Source: Hymenobacter caeli
GTDB lineage: Bacteria > Bacteroidota > Bacteroidia > Cytophagales > Hymenobacteraceae
Assembly (NCBI RefSeq): GCF_013294115.1
Contig: NZ_JABSNP010000032.1
Coordinates: 1-35,240 of the forward strand
Reading direction: 5' to 3'
Length of the DNA stretch: 35,240 nucleotides
Part shown: positions 7,785 to 14,689 of the stretch, piece by piece
Layout: every line of letters begins with the position of its first letter
How positions within the stretch are numbered: the stretch's first letter is position 1
Position numbers and translations under genes: made by a program
The notes under the pieces: generated by a model
What the model saw: the letters and a program-made list of their open reading frames with translations, nothing else
Told to the model about the DNA's origin: nothing
The model's database searches: none

Positions 7785-8651
7785 CTATTTGCCTACCGCA
7801 TAGGTGAAGCCCACCGATAGATTGGTGTTCACGGGGGCGCGGCCGGCCACGTTGATGCTTTCGAGCGAATACGCGTAGTTCACGGCCAGGGCCAGGTGCC
7901 GGGCTAGGCGCACGCTCAGCACGGCCGTGCCGTTCGCGCGGTAGTCGCCGGCCGGGTTGCCCACCGCGGGCTGGTAGTAGGCCAGCACGTCGAGGGTGGA
8001 AATGCCGCGCGTGAAGTGGGTTTTCAACCGGAAGGAGTGGCGCAGCACCTGCCGGTGCAGCTCGGTGAGGTAGCGCGTGTCCTCGTAAAGTAGAAAATAG
8101 CTCAGGCCCACGGTATTGCCCAGGGTGTCGCGGTACACGTCGTAGCCGGCCCCCAGGCCGTTCACGAAGCGGTGGGCAATGGCCCGCAGGTTGCTGCGCT
8201 CGGCGTCGCTCAGGGTGTAGAACTTGCAGCGCCCCTGCTGGTAGGTGGGCGTTGCGAGCAGCGTCAGCTCCCGTTCGCTCAGCACCTGGTTTTGCTTGCC
8301 GTAGCTGAAGTTGAAGGCCCCCGGCACCCGCCAGTGCCCGCCCTTGAAGGCCAGGTTGACCGTGTGGCTCGTGCTCAGAAACGTGCGCTGCACCGTGCCC
8401 GTGGTGTAGAGGCCCGTGAGCGACGCCGTGTAGCGCACGCCCCGGCCCGACACGGCGTAGGTCTCAAACTCGGTGGCGGGCAGGCCCGCCGCGCCGCCCG
8501 CCGCCGGGGCCACGGCCGGGGCCGCCGCGGTGCGGGCCGTGTCGGCGGCTTGCGCCTGGGCCAGGGCCGGGGCCGCGCCGCCCAGCAGCAGTGCGGCGGC
8601 GGCCCGCCGCCACCGCCCGCGGCCCCGCTGCGCCGGCCGGGGGCCCGTCAT
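7785..8651 (-). CDS. DUF481-like outer-membrane barrel protein
   Basis: The 288-residue product has an N-terminal signal (AAAALLLGGAAPALAQAQA), an Ala/Pro-rich linker, then a strand-rich barrel resembling DUF481-family proteins. Seen are NLAFKGGHWRVPGAFNFSYG, LSYFLLYEDTRYLTEL and a closing strand NTNLSVGFTYAVGK. The ATG (8649-8651) overlaps the menE stop (8648-8650) as ATGA, so translation is probably coupled to menE. This coupling is odd because no link between such barrels and menaquinone synthesis is known. It may simply be a convenient operon partner. The family identification is by overall pattern, not a diagnostic motif. Confidence 0.7.
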   Translation of the reverse strand: MTGPRPAQRGRGRWRRAAAALLLGGAAPALAQAQAADTARTAAAPAVAPAAGGAAGLPATEFETYAVSGRGVRYTASLTGLYTTGTVQRTFLSTSHTVNLAFKGGHWRVPGAFNFSYGKQNQVLSERELTLLATPTYQQGRCKFYTLSDAERSNLRAIAHRFVNGLGAGYDVYRDTLGNTVGLSYFLLYEDTRYLTELHRQVLRHSFRLKTHFTRGISTLDVLAYYQPAVGNPAGDYRANGTAVLSVRLARHLALAVNYAYSLESINVAGRAPVNTNLSVGFTYAVGK

Positions 8652-9787
8652 TGGGCCGCCGCGCCGGCCCCGCCCAGGTGGCGCAGCGTGGCCGGGCGGT
8701 CGAGCTTGCCGGTGGCCGTGGTCGCAAATTCGGGCACGAACACGAGCTGCCGGGGCTGCTCGTAGGGGCCCAGGCGGGCCTGTAGCAGCCCGCGCAGCTG
8801 CGCTTCGGCGGCCGGGTCCAGGGCCGGGCCCTCCACGAAGGCCGTCACGGCCTCGCCCAGGCGGGCGTCGGGCCGGCCGGCCACGAAGCAGCGGCGCGGC
8901 GGCCCGATTTCGGCCAGGGCCACGTCGAGCACCAGCTCCACTTTCTCGGCCTGCACCTTCACGCCGCCCGAGTTGATGATGAAGTCGGCCCGGCCCAGCC
9001 ACTCAAAGGTGTGGGCCGCGGCGTCGAGCGTCACCCGGTCGTTGGTGGTCACGAGCTGGTCGTCGGTCACGTCGCCGCGCAGTGTTATGCAGCCCCGCTC
9101 GTCCTGCCCCGCCGCGATGCCCGGCAGCACCCGGAAGCCGGGGGCCGCCCGGGGCCCGTTGAGGGGGCGCAGGGCCACGTGCGAGCAGGTTTCGGTCATG
9201 CCGTAGGTGAGCAGCACCGGCACCGTGAGCTGGGCCTGCACGGCGGCCAGCAGGGCCGCGTCCACGGGGGCCCCGCCCACCAGCACGGTCTTCATTTGGT
9301 TGAGCCGCCCGGCGCGGCCGGCGGCCAGCACGGCTTGCAATTGCAGGGGCACGAAGGCGGCGAAGTCAAATTCCGCGTCGGCCGCCACCAGTTCAAACGG
9401 GTCGGCCCGGGGCTCCACGACGGTCAGGTGCAGGTGGCGCTCCAGGCCGCGCACCAGCATCATCAGCCCGCCGATGTACTCGCAGTTGAGGCAGACCAGG
9501 GCCCGGTCGCCGGGCCCCAGGTCGAAGAAGTCGCCGGTGCGGCGGGCCGAGGCTTCGAGCTGGCGGCGGCGCAGGGCAATGGGCGCGGGCGGGCCCGTGC
9601 TGCCCGAGGTGGTGAGCGTGAATTCCTGCGCGCCCGTGAGCCACTCGCGCACCCGCTCCAGCACGCGGGCCTCGTAGCCGTTCAGGGGCCCCCCGGTGGG
9701 CGCGGGGTACTGCTGCAAGGCGGCGTAGGGGAATTCGCGGCCGTTGAGCAGCAGGGAAGTGGGAATGTTGGAAGAAGCCAAAGTCAA
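8648..9787 (-). CDS. menE: o-Succinylbenzoate-CoA ligase (AMP-binding enzyme)
   Basis: The 379-residue enzyme belongs to the acyl-adenylate-forming family. It shows the P-loop-like motif TLTTSGSTGPP (about 59-69), the A5-type motif LTYGMTETCSHVALR, the ADFIINSGGVKVQAEKVE segment, and the C-terminal TATGKLDRPA with the catalytic Lys. MenE activates o-succinylbenzoate with ATP and CoA in menaquinone synthesis. The compact length is usual for Bacteroidota MenE. The assigned start is TTG 9785-9787, with a second TTG at 9781; no ATG occurs near the beginning. It is separated from the other men genes by about 2 kb holding unrelated genes, and overlaps the following outer-membrane gene by four bases. 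Confidence 0.88.
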   Translation of the reverse strand: MTLASSNIPTSLLLNGREFPYAALQQYPAPTGGPLNGYEARVLERVREWLTGAQEFTLTTSGSTGPPAPIALRRRQLEASARRTGDFFDLGPGDRALVCLNCEYIGGLMMLVRGLERHLHLTVVEPRADPFELVAADAEFDFAAFVPLQLQAVLAAGRAGRLNQMKTVLVGGAPVDAALLAAVQAQLTVPVLLTYGMTETCSHVALRPLNGPRAAPGFRVLPGIAAGQDERGCITLRGDVTDDQLVTTNDRVTLDAAAHTFEWLGRADFIINSGGVKVQAEKVELVLDVALAEIGPPRRCFVAGRPDARLGEAVTAFVEGPALDPAAEAQLRGLLQARLGPYEQPRQLVFVPEFATTATGKLDRPATLRHLGGAGAAAQ

Positions 9788-9796
9788 AATTTAATG

Positions 9797-10240
9797 CTAA
9801 AAACCATGATAGCTAAACACGCGGCTAGTTGCGCCGTGTTTGACCAGAATATCTGACACGCCGTTCCTCTTTATTAAACTGTCGCCTGCTTCGATATAAA
9901 CTGGTAAAGAGTTCTTTTTAAGCTCAGGATAAGGGAGAATATGGAACGTGTCTATCGTGAACGAGGCAGGATAATAAAACCGCAAATCAGGGGTCTCTGC
10001 CCACTTAAACTCTTGCCCTAAAAATAGTTGGTAATCGCCACGGGCGTCCAAAATCTTCTTCCAGAGTACGCCTTTGAGGGTTATCTTTCGTTTCTCCACC
10101 AGGTCTTCTGCATGCGTAGGTAGCTTTTTGGAATTAAATACCCAAAACGCTCCGCCAAATAACATGGCTATGAATAGTGCTTTTATTGCTGTTGGGTAAT
10201 TCTCGCCATCAAGCAAGCGTTCTACAATTCGGGCCAGCAT
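9797..10240 (-). CDS. AT-rich hypothetical membrane-anchored protein, 5' end uncertain
   Basis: From ATG 10238-10240 the frame codes for 147 residues. The frame stays open and hydrophobic upstream (VIIFGAHTAVLLVYS), which would form a first helix; a second is ALFIAMLFGGAFWVF. The rest is a soluble region with a YYPASFTIDTFHILPY segment and a tail VKHGATSRVFSYHGF. No family is recognised. No ATG, GTG or TTG begins before the first helix except a TTG within it, and the AT-rich composition ends sharply close to the stop of the upstream gene (10297). The gene may therefore have lost its 5' end and be inactive, or use an unusual start. Composition differs visibly from neighbours, suggesting transfer. 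Confidence 0.5.
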   Translation of the reverse strand: MLARIVERLLDGENYPTAIKALFIAMLFGGAFWVFNSKKLPTHAEDLVEKRKITLKGVLWKKILDARGDYQLFLGQEFKWAETPDLRFYYPASFTIDTFHILPYPELKKNSLPVYIEAGDSLIKRNGVSDILVKHGATSRVFSYHGF

Positions 10241-10296
10241 AGAATAAACCAAAAGGACTGCTGTATGAGCGCCAAAGATGATGACACCCGGCCGGC

Positions 10297-10746
10297 CTAC
10301 GTGAGCAGCCAGCGCTGGTAGGTTTGGGCCGTGGGCCGCGTGCGCCAGGCCAAAAATAGCAGCAGCCCGCCGCAGATGGCCAGGTCCGTGGCGTGGTGCG
10401 TGAAGAGGTACGAGGCCAGCAGCGGCAGGGCCAGCAGGCCCAGTAGGCTGTCGCGCAAGAACATCCGGCCCTGGTAGATGCGCAGGTTTTCGGCGTAGGG
10501 CCGCCGCAGGTTGGGCCGCATGGTGCGCGAAAACGCGTACAGCAGGGCCCCCACCGCCGGAACCAGGGCTCCCAGCAGCAGCAAAACGGGCCACGTGGCC
10601 AGCCGCGGGTTCACGGCCGTGCCGGGGGCGGTGCGGCCGCCGGCGGCCAGCACCGCCCCGCCCATCAGCAGGGCCTGCGCCGCGTAGTGCAGCCAGTGCT
10701 GCCGCCGGATGCGCCCGATGGCGCGGTGAAACTCAGCGTCCGTCAT
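10297..10746 (-). CDS. Small multi-pass membrane protein of unknown function
   Basis: The 149-residue frame starts at ATG 10744-10746. It has a basic amphipathic N-terminus (DAEFHRAIGRIRRQHWLHY) and about four hydrophobic helices: ALLMGGAVLAAGG, PVLLLLGALVPAVGALLYAF, LLGLLALPLLASYLF and ATDLAICGGLLLFLAW. No family is recognised. It is GC-rich like the surrounding chromosome, unlike the AT-rich gene just downstream. Its regulatory region is shared with the divergent small gene at 10923. Confidence 0.6.
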   Translation of the reverse strand: MTDAEFHRAIGRIRRQHWLHYAAQALLMGGAVLAAGGRTAPGTAVNPRLATWPVLLLLGALVPAVGALLYAFSRTMRPNLRRPYAENLRIYQGRMFLRDSLLGLLALPLLASYLFTHHATDLAICGGLLLFLAWRTRPTAQTYQRWLLT

Positions 10747-10877
10747 GGGCGGGGAAAGTGGCGCTTGGCCGGGCAAATAAAAGCGGGGGCGGGGCCCCGC
10801 GGGCAGTTGCACGCAAAAGCCCGCACGCGGGTTGCAAACACCCGCCGGCCCCGTTTGGCTTGGCTTTGTCAAAAAAA

Positions 10878-10895
10878 ATGGGTATTATTACCCAT
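10878..10895. promoter_or_regulatory. Perfect inverted repeat in a divergent promoter region
   Basis: ATGGGTA-TTAT-TACCCAT is a perfect inverted repeat with seven-base arms and a four-base centre. It lies between the divergent genes starting at 10746 (minus) and 10923 (plus), preceded by an A-run. The size and symmetry suit a dimeric repressor operator, but no binding protein can be named. Confidence 0.4.
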
Positions 10896-10922
10896 CTCCC
10901 ACCCCATTCTTCTCTTCCGGCC

Positions 10923-11111
10923 ATGACCACCCACCCGCAAATACCCGCCCCGCTGGGCCCCGTCGTCGCAAGCGCTGCCGCTGTGCTCAACCCGGACGAG
11001 CTGGCCGCCAAAGCCCAGGCCAAAGCCGTGAAAAAGGAGCGCAAGCACGCCCGGCTGCGCTCGTTCGCCGCCTGGTGCTGGGGCTGCCAGTCCATGGGCG
11101 GCAGCTTTTAG
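10923..11111 (+). CDS. Small basic protein with a C-terminal Cys pair
   Basis: ATG 10923 opens a 62-residue frame. The middle is rich in Ala and Lys (AAKAQAKAVKKERKHARL) and likely helical. The C-terminus AAWCWGCQSMGGSF contains a CxxC pair. No family is recognised. The gene has a plausible upstream control region with an inverted repeat and is followed by a clear hairpin terminator at 11144-11174, both of which support it being expressed. The Cys pair could bind metal or form a disulfide. Confidence 0.55.
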   Translation: MTTHPQIPAPLGPVVASAAAVLNPDELAAKAQAKAVKKERKHARLRSFAAWCWGCQSMGGSF

Positions 11112-11143
11112 AATTTACGCAAGCCAACCCGGTACCGCACAAA

Positions 11144-11174
11144 AAAAGCCCCGCCGCGCTGGCAGGGCTCTTTT
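11144..11174. terminator. Bidirectional intrinsic terminator
   Basis: AAAAGCCCC-GCC-gcgct-GGC-A-GGGCTCTTTT forms a GC-rich stem with an A-run on one side and a T-run on the other. It separates the convergent small gene (ending 11111) and the DUF305 gene (ending 11188). Confidence 0.75.
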
Positions 11175-11187
11175 ATGGCTGGGGCAT

Positions 11188-11661
11188 TCAGTTCGATTGC
11201 GCCTTGAGCCGTTTAATCATCGCTTGCATCTCGCCGATTTCGCGCTTCTGGGCGGTGATGATGCCGTCGGCCAGCTTGCGCACTTCCGGGTCCCGAATGT
11301 TGGCCCGCTCGCTGGTAAGGATGGCAATGGAGTGGTGCGGAATCATGCCTTCCATCCAGCTTACGTCGTCCACGAAGGTTTGAGAGCGCATCACAAAGTA
11401 CACCGCTACGAAAAACAGGCTGCCCGCGCCGCCGATAAGTAGGTTGAGCCCGCGCCTGGGGTACATCGAGCCCATAAAACCCAGCATGATGAGGCCCATC
11501 GGCACAATCATCAGGCACGTCATGTAAAAGCGCATGAGGCTGAAGTACACGTGGTCCCACTCGTAGGTGTTGAGGTACATCACCACGTACATGACGACGA
11601 ACGAGGCGCCGAGCATCAGGAAAAACCTGGGGTAGTGGTTGTGCTGCATTTGGGGCTGCAT
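11188..11661 (-). CDS. DUF305 domain membrane protein
   Basis: The 157-residue protein has three to four transmembrane segments (FFLMLGASFVVMYVVMYL, FYMTCLMIVPMGLIMLGFM, LFFVAVYFVM). A C-terminal DUF305 helical domain follows, with the hallmark WMEGMIPHHSIAILTSERA and a REIGEMQAMI segment. DUF305 proteins carry His and Met residues thought to bind metals such as copper, and often accompany metal-resistance genes. None is adjacent here, so function is open. The start is ATG 11659-11661 with a His/Met/Gln-rich N-terminus (QPQMQHNHY). Confidence 0.85.
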   Translation of the reverse strand: MQPQMQHNHYPRFFLMLGASFVVMYVVMYLNTYEWDHVYFSLMRFYMTCLMIVPMGLIMLGFMGSMYPRRGLNLLIGGAGSLFFVAVYFVMRSQTFVDDVSWMEGMIPHHSIAILTSERANIRDPEVRKLADGIITAQKREIGEMQAMIKRLKAQSN

Positions 11662-11815
11662 GGCTGGTAGTTGGCTAGGTAAGAGCGGCTGTTTCTAACG
11701 TCGCAACCATCAGTGGGTTATGCCCTAAAAGCAGGTGACCGGGTGGCTCCAGCTACGCTTGGCCTGGCTTTATTATTAGCTAATAGCCTAGCTGCCAAGG
11801 TCGTAAACGGACAAG

Positions 11816-11860
11816 AAAAAACGTACAGGATTACTGCTCAAGCAGTAATCCTGTACGTTT
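11816..11860 (-). terminator. Strong intrinsic terminator after menB
   Basis: A perfect 20-base inverted repeat (arms 11819-11838 and 11841-11860, two-base centre) includes ACGTACAGGATTACTGCT. Read on the minus strand the stem is followed by a T-run (complement of the A-run from 11816). It lies 25 bases past the menB stop and should end the menD-menB transcript, so menE needs its own promoter. Confidence 0.8.
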
Positions 11861-11884
11861 CGCTAGCTAAAGCTGTACAATTCC

Positions 11885-12709
11885 CTACGGGAATTTCGGG
11901 AATTTCGAGAAGTCCGGCTGGCGCTTTTCCAGAAAGGCGTTTTTGCCTTCTTTGGCCTCGTCACTCAGGTAGTAGAGCAGCGTGGCGTTGCCGGCCAGCT
12001 CCTGGATGCCGGCCTGCCCGTCGAGTTCGGCGTTGAAGGCCGATTTGAGCATGCGCAGGGCCAGGGGGCTCTTTTGCAGGATTTTATGGCACCAGGCCAC
12101 GGTGGTTTCCTCCAGCTTGTCCAGCGGCACCACCTTGTTCACCAGGCCCATGTCGAGGGCCTCCTGGGCGTCGTACTGGTCGCAGAGGAACCAGATTTCG
12201 CGGGCCTTTTTCTGGCCCACCACGCGGGCCAGGTAGCTCGCCCCAAAGCCGCCGTCGAACGAGCCCACGTTGGGGCCCGTCTGGCCGAAGCGGGCGTTGT
12301 CGGCGGCAATGGTCAGGTCGCAGACCACGTGCAGCACGTGCCCGCCGCCGATGGCCCAGCCCGCCACCATCGCAATCACGGGCTTCGGGATGGAGCGGAT
12401 CATCTTCTGCAAATCGAGCACGTTGAGGCGGGGCACGGCGTTTTCGCCGATGTAGCCGCCGTGGCCGCGCACGCTCTGGTCGCCGCCCGAGCAGAAGGCC
12501 TTGCCGCCCTCGCCCGAGAAAACAATTACGCCGATGTCGGTGCGGTTGCGGCAAATGTCCATCGCCTCAATCATCTCGTCCACCGTGAGCGGCGTGAAGG
12601 CGTTGTGCACCTGCGGCCGGTTGATGCTGATTTTGGCAATGCCCCCGTGCTGGGAGAACAGGATTTCTTTGAACTCCTTAATCGGGGTCCATTCGATTGT
12701 TTCAGCCAT
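11885..12709 (-). CDS. menB: 1,4-Dihydroxy-2-naphthoyl-CoA synthase
   Basis: The 274-residue enzyme is a crotonase-fold MenB of normal length. Family motifs seen are INRPQVHNAF (CoA contact), KAFCSGGDQS, AGWAIGGGHVLHVVCDLTIA (oxyanion hole) and the MenB-specific GQTGPNVGSFDGG. It closes the ring of o-succinylbenzoyl-CoA to give the naphthoate-CoA in menaquinone synthesis. ATG 12707-12709 (MAETIEW) is the natural start; an upstream extension runs into the repeat region at 12712-12806. It lies about 97 bases after menD and before a strong terminator, so menD and menB probably share a transcript. Confidence 0.95.
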   Translation of the reverse strand: MAETIEWTPIKEFKEILFSQHGGIAKISINRPQVHNAFTPLTVDEMIEAMDICRNRTDIGVIVFSGEGGKAFCSGGDQSVRGHGGYIGENAVPRLNVLDLQKMIRSIPKPVIAMVAGWAIGGGHVLHVVCDLTIAADNARFGQTGPNVGSFDGGFGASYLARVVGQKKAREIWFLCDQYDAQEALDMGLVNKVVPLDKLEETTVAWCHKILQKSPLALRMLKSAFNAELDGQAGIQELAGNATLLYYLSDEAKEGKNAFLEKRQPDFSKFPKFP

Positions 12710-12711
12710 GT

Positions 12712-12806
12712 CGCGCGAAGTTTCGCTAAGTTTAAAATTTAAGTTTCGCAATATTATGTTCACCAGGCTTCGCGAAACTTAAGTTTAAACTTCGCGAAAC
12801 TTTGCG
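12712..12806. repeat. Large imperfect inverted repeat between menD and menB
   Basis: Two AT-rich arms of about 36 bases (12714-12749 and about 12771-12806) are near-perfect reverse complements. Each is built of repeated GCGAAACTT and AAGTTTAAA units. Three mismatches and about one indel separate the arms, with a loop of about 20 bases. The transcript would fold into one long hairpin. It could be a mobile palindromic element, an mRNA processing or stability site, or an attenuator inside the menD-menB transcript. No T-run follows, so it is not a classic terminator. Confidence 0.7.
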
Positions 12807-14621
12807 CTAAAAAGCCGCCTTTACGGCCGCGCGGTACTCTTCAAAAAAAGCCGCGTTGGTTTTGCTATCGGTAAAAACTTCCAGCACCGCCGCCCCGGCT
12901 TCGGCCGCAAAGAAAACCGGCAGCGCGGCATTGAGTTCGTCGAACGACGCGACCGGGAAGTAGCGCAGCTTAAAATCGCGGCACAGGTTCTCGGCCGTCA
13001 GGGCCTGGTGGGTTTCAAAAAACTCGTCCAGCTCGGGCTGTTGCCGGGGCCCGTCGATGATGCGGAAAATGCCGCCGCCGTGGTTATTAAATACCACCAC
13101 CCGCAGGTTGGGCGTAGGGTAGTTGTGCCAGAAGGCATTGCGGTCGTAGAAAAACGCCACGTCGCCAGTCAGCAGCACCACTGGCCGGCCGGGCTGTGCC
13201 AGGGCCCCGCCCACGGCCGTGCTGTTGCAGCCGTCGATGCCGCTGGTGCCGCGGTTGGCGAATACCTCGATTTGCTTGCCTTGGGGCAGGCCCAGGATGT
13301 TGGCGTAGCGCACGGCCATGCTGTTGGCCAGGTGCAGGGCCGTGCCGTCGGCCAGGGCCCCCAGCGCGTGGCGAAAGGCCGAGAACTCGTTGAACGGCTG
13401 GCCAGCGGCCGCAAAGAAATCGGCCAGAAACACCGCCGCCGCCGCATCGGCCCGCCGCCAGGTCACGGGCGTTTCGGTGATCCCGCTCGGATTCGGACCT
13501 AGATCAAGAGCCTCGGAGGGGATGGGATTCGAACCCTCGATGTTTTTTACAGAGGAAGGATTCGAATCTTCTGTGGGGCCGTAGTCCTTGGTTTCGAACG
13601 ACGACAGCTGCTGGAAGAACGTGGCCGGCTGCACCCGCACGATGCGCGTGAGGCGGCGAAACGTGTCGGCCACGGGCCCCGTGGCTTGCAGGTGCCAGTG
13701 CTGCGCCGGGGTTGCGTCGCGCAGGAACAGCTTCAAGCTCTTCGAAATCAGCGACTGCCCGAAGGTGATGAGCAGGTCGGGTTGCAGGGCCGCTTTTTGC
13801 TCCTTCGCCAAGCCAGCCAGAAAAACGTCGTGCCCGTGCACGGCCGGCACTTCGCCCAAATTAGTAATAACATCGCCCACCACCGGCACTTGCCGCGCCG
13901 CGGCAAAATCGTAGAGCGCGGCCGTCAGGCTGGGGCCGCTGGCCTGCTGCCCGGCCACCACCAGCACGCGGCCGGCGGCCCGCAGCCGCTGGCGCAAATC
14001 CAGAATCTCGGCCGGGGGCAGCACGGCATTGGCGTGGTCTTCCCGAATAATCTTCACATCCTGCTCGTACACAATATCCTCGCCCGGCTTTGGATAAAAC
14101 GGCTCGCGCAGCGGGATATTCACCTGCACCGGCCCGGCGGGGCCCGCCTGGGCCAGGTTAAGGGCCTCGTTGATGATGCGCTCGGCGTGCCACTTGGCGT
14201 CGGGGTGCGTGGTGTCGGCGGGGAATTCAAATGCGCCCTTGGCGTGGGCCCCGTACAGGTTGTGCTGGCGGATGGTTTGGCCGTCGAGCTGGTCAATCCA
14301 TTCCGGGGGGCGGTCGGCGGTGAGGACGAGCAGCGGGATTTGCTGGAAAAAGGCCTCGGCCACGGCGGGCGCGTAGTTGAGGCCGGCCGTGCCGCTGGTG
14401 CACACCAGCACCACCGGCCGCCGCGTGGCCTGCGCAATGCCCAGGCCGATGAAGGCCGCCGCCCGCTCGTCGGGCACTACGCGCAGCTTGCCCCGGTAGG
14501 CCGGGTGCCGCGCAAAGGCCAGGGTGAGCGGGGCCGAGCGCGAGCCGGGCGACAGAATGACGTCGGTGATGCCGTGCCGGGCGCAGATTTCGGCGATGTT
14601 GAAAACGGCTTGGTTATTCAT
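12807..14621 (-). CDS. menD: SEPHCHC synthase (ThDP enzyme)
   Basis: MenD joins 2-oxoglutarate to isochorismate using thiamine diphosphate and Mg. The N-terminal domain shows ITDVILSPGSRSAPLTLAF and the catalytic region VVPDERAAAFIGLGIA. The middle has the QASGPSLTAALYDFA domain. The C-terminal ThDP domain has NRGTSGIDGCNSTAVGGAL and the GDVAFFYDRNAF...FNNHGGGIF metal and cofactor segment. The start is ATG 14619-14621 (MNNQAVFN). At 604 residues it seems about 40 longer than typical relatives, and the extra part is a low-complexity insert around residues 343-385 carrying SNPSS and SNPIPS repeats, just before TPVTWRRADA. All recognised active-site blocks are intact, so it is probably functional. 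Confidence 0.93.
   Translation of the reverse strand: MNNQAVFNIAEICARHGITDVILSPGSRSAPLTLAFARHPAYRGKLRVVPDERAAAFIGLGIAQATRRPVVLVCTSGTAGLNYAPAVAEAFFQQIPLLVLTADRPPEWIDQLDGQTIRQHNLYGAHAKGAFEFPADTTHPDAKWHAERIINEALNLAQAGPAGPVQVNIPLREPFYPKPGEDIVYEQDVKIIREDHANAVLPPAEILDLRQRLRAAGRVLVVAGQQASGPSLTAALYDFAAARQVPVVGDVITNLGEVPAVHGHDVFLAGLAKEQKAALQPDLLITFGQSLISKSLKLFLRDATPAQHWHLQATGPVADTFRRLTRIVRVQPATFFQQLSSFETKDYGPTEDSNPSSVKNIEGSNPIPSEALDLGPNPSGITETPVTWRRADAAAAVFLADFFAAAGQPFNEFSAFRHALGALADGTALHLANSMAVRYANILGLPQGKQIEVFANRGTSGIDGCNSTAVGGALAQPGRPVVLLTGDVAFFYDRNAFWHNYPTPNLRVVVFNNHGGGIFRIIDGPRQQPELDEFFETHQALTAENLCRDFKLRYFPVASFDELNAALPVFFAAEAGAAVLEVFTDSKTNAAFFEEYRAAVKAAF
13489..13568. repeat. Three palindromic repeat units inserted in frame within menD
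   Basis: Three copies of GGATTCG(G/A)A(C/T)C occur at about 13489-13499, 13525-13535 and 13558-13568. They are spaced 36 and 33 bases apart, both multiples of three. The consensus GGATTCGAATCC is a perfect palindrome. In the protein they give SNPSS, SNPIPS and PNPSG. The middle copy with its flank resembles the T-arm and acceptor end of a tRNA (GAGGGTTCGAATCCC on the minus strand). Confidence 0.6.
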
Positions 14622-14689
14622 CTTCGGAAGTAATGGGCGAGGCAGCCGGAGGTAGGGCCGTTGCCGGTACGCGCAACAAGCGGCGCGGG

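Noticed and set aside
13504..13550. tRNA-like sequence (GAGGGTTCGAATCCC with a following CCCTCCGA) on the minus strand
   Set aside because: Only a T-arm and acceptor-like end are present; no anticodon or D arm precedes it and it lies inside menD. It is treated as part of the repeat insert, not a tRNA gene.
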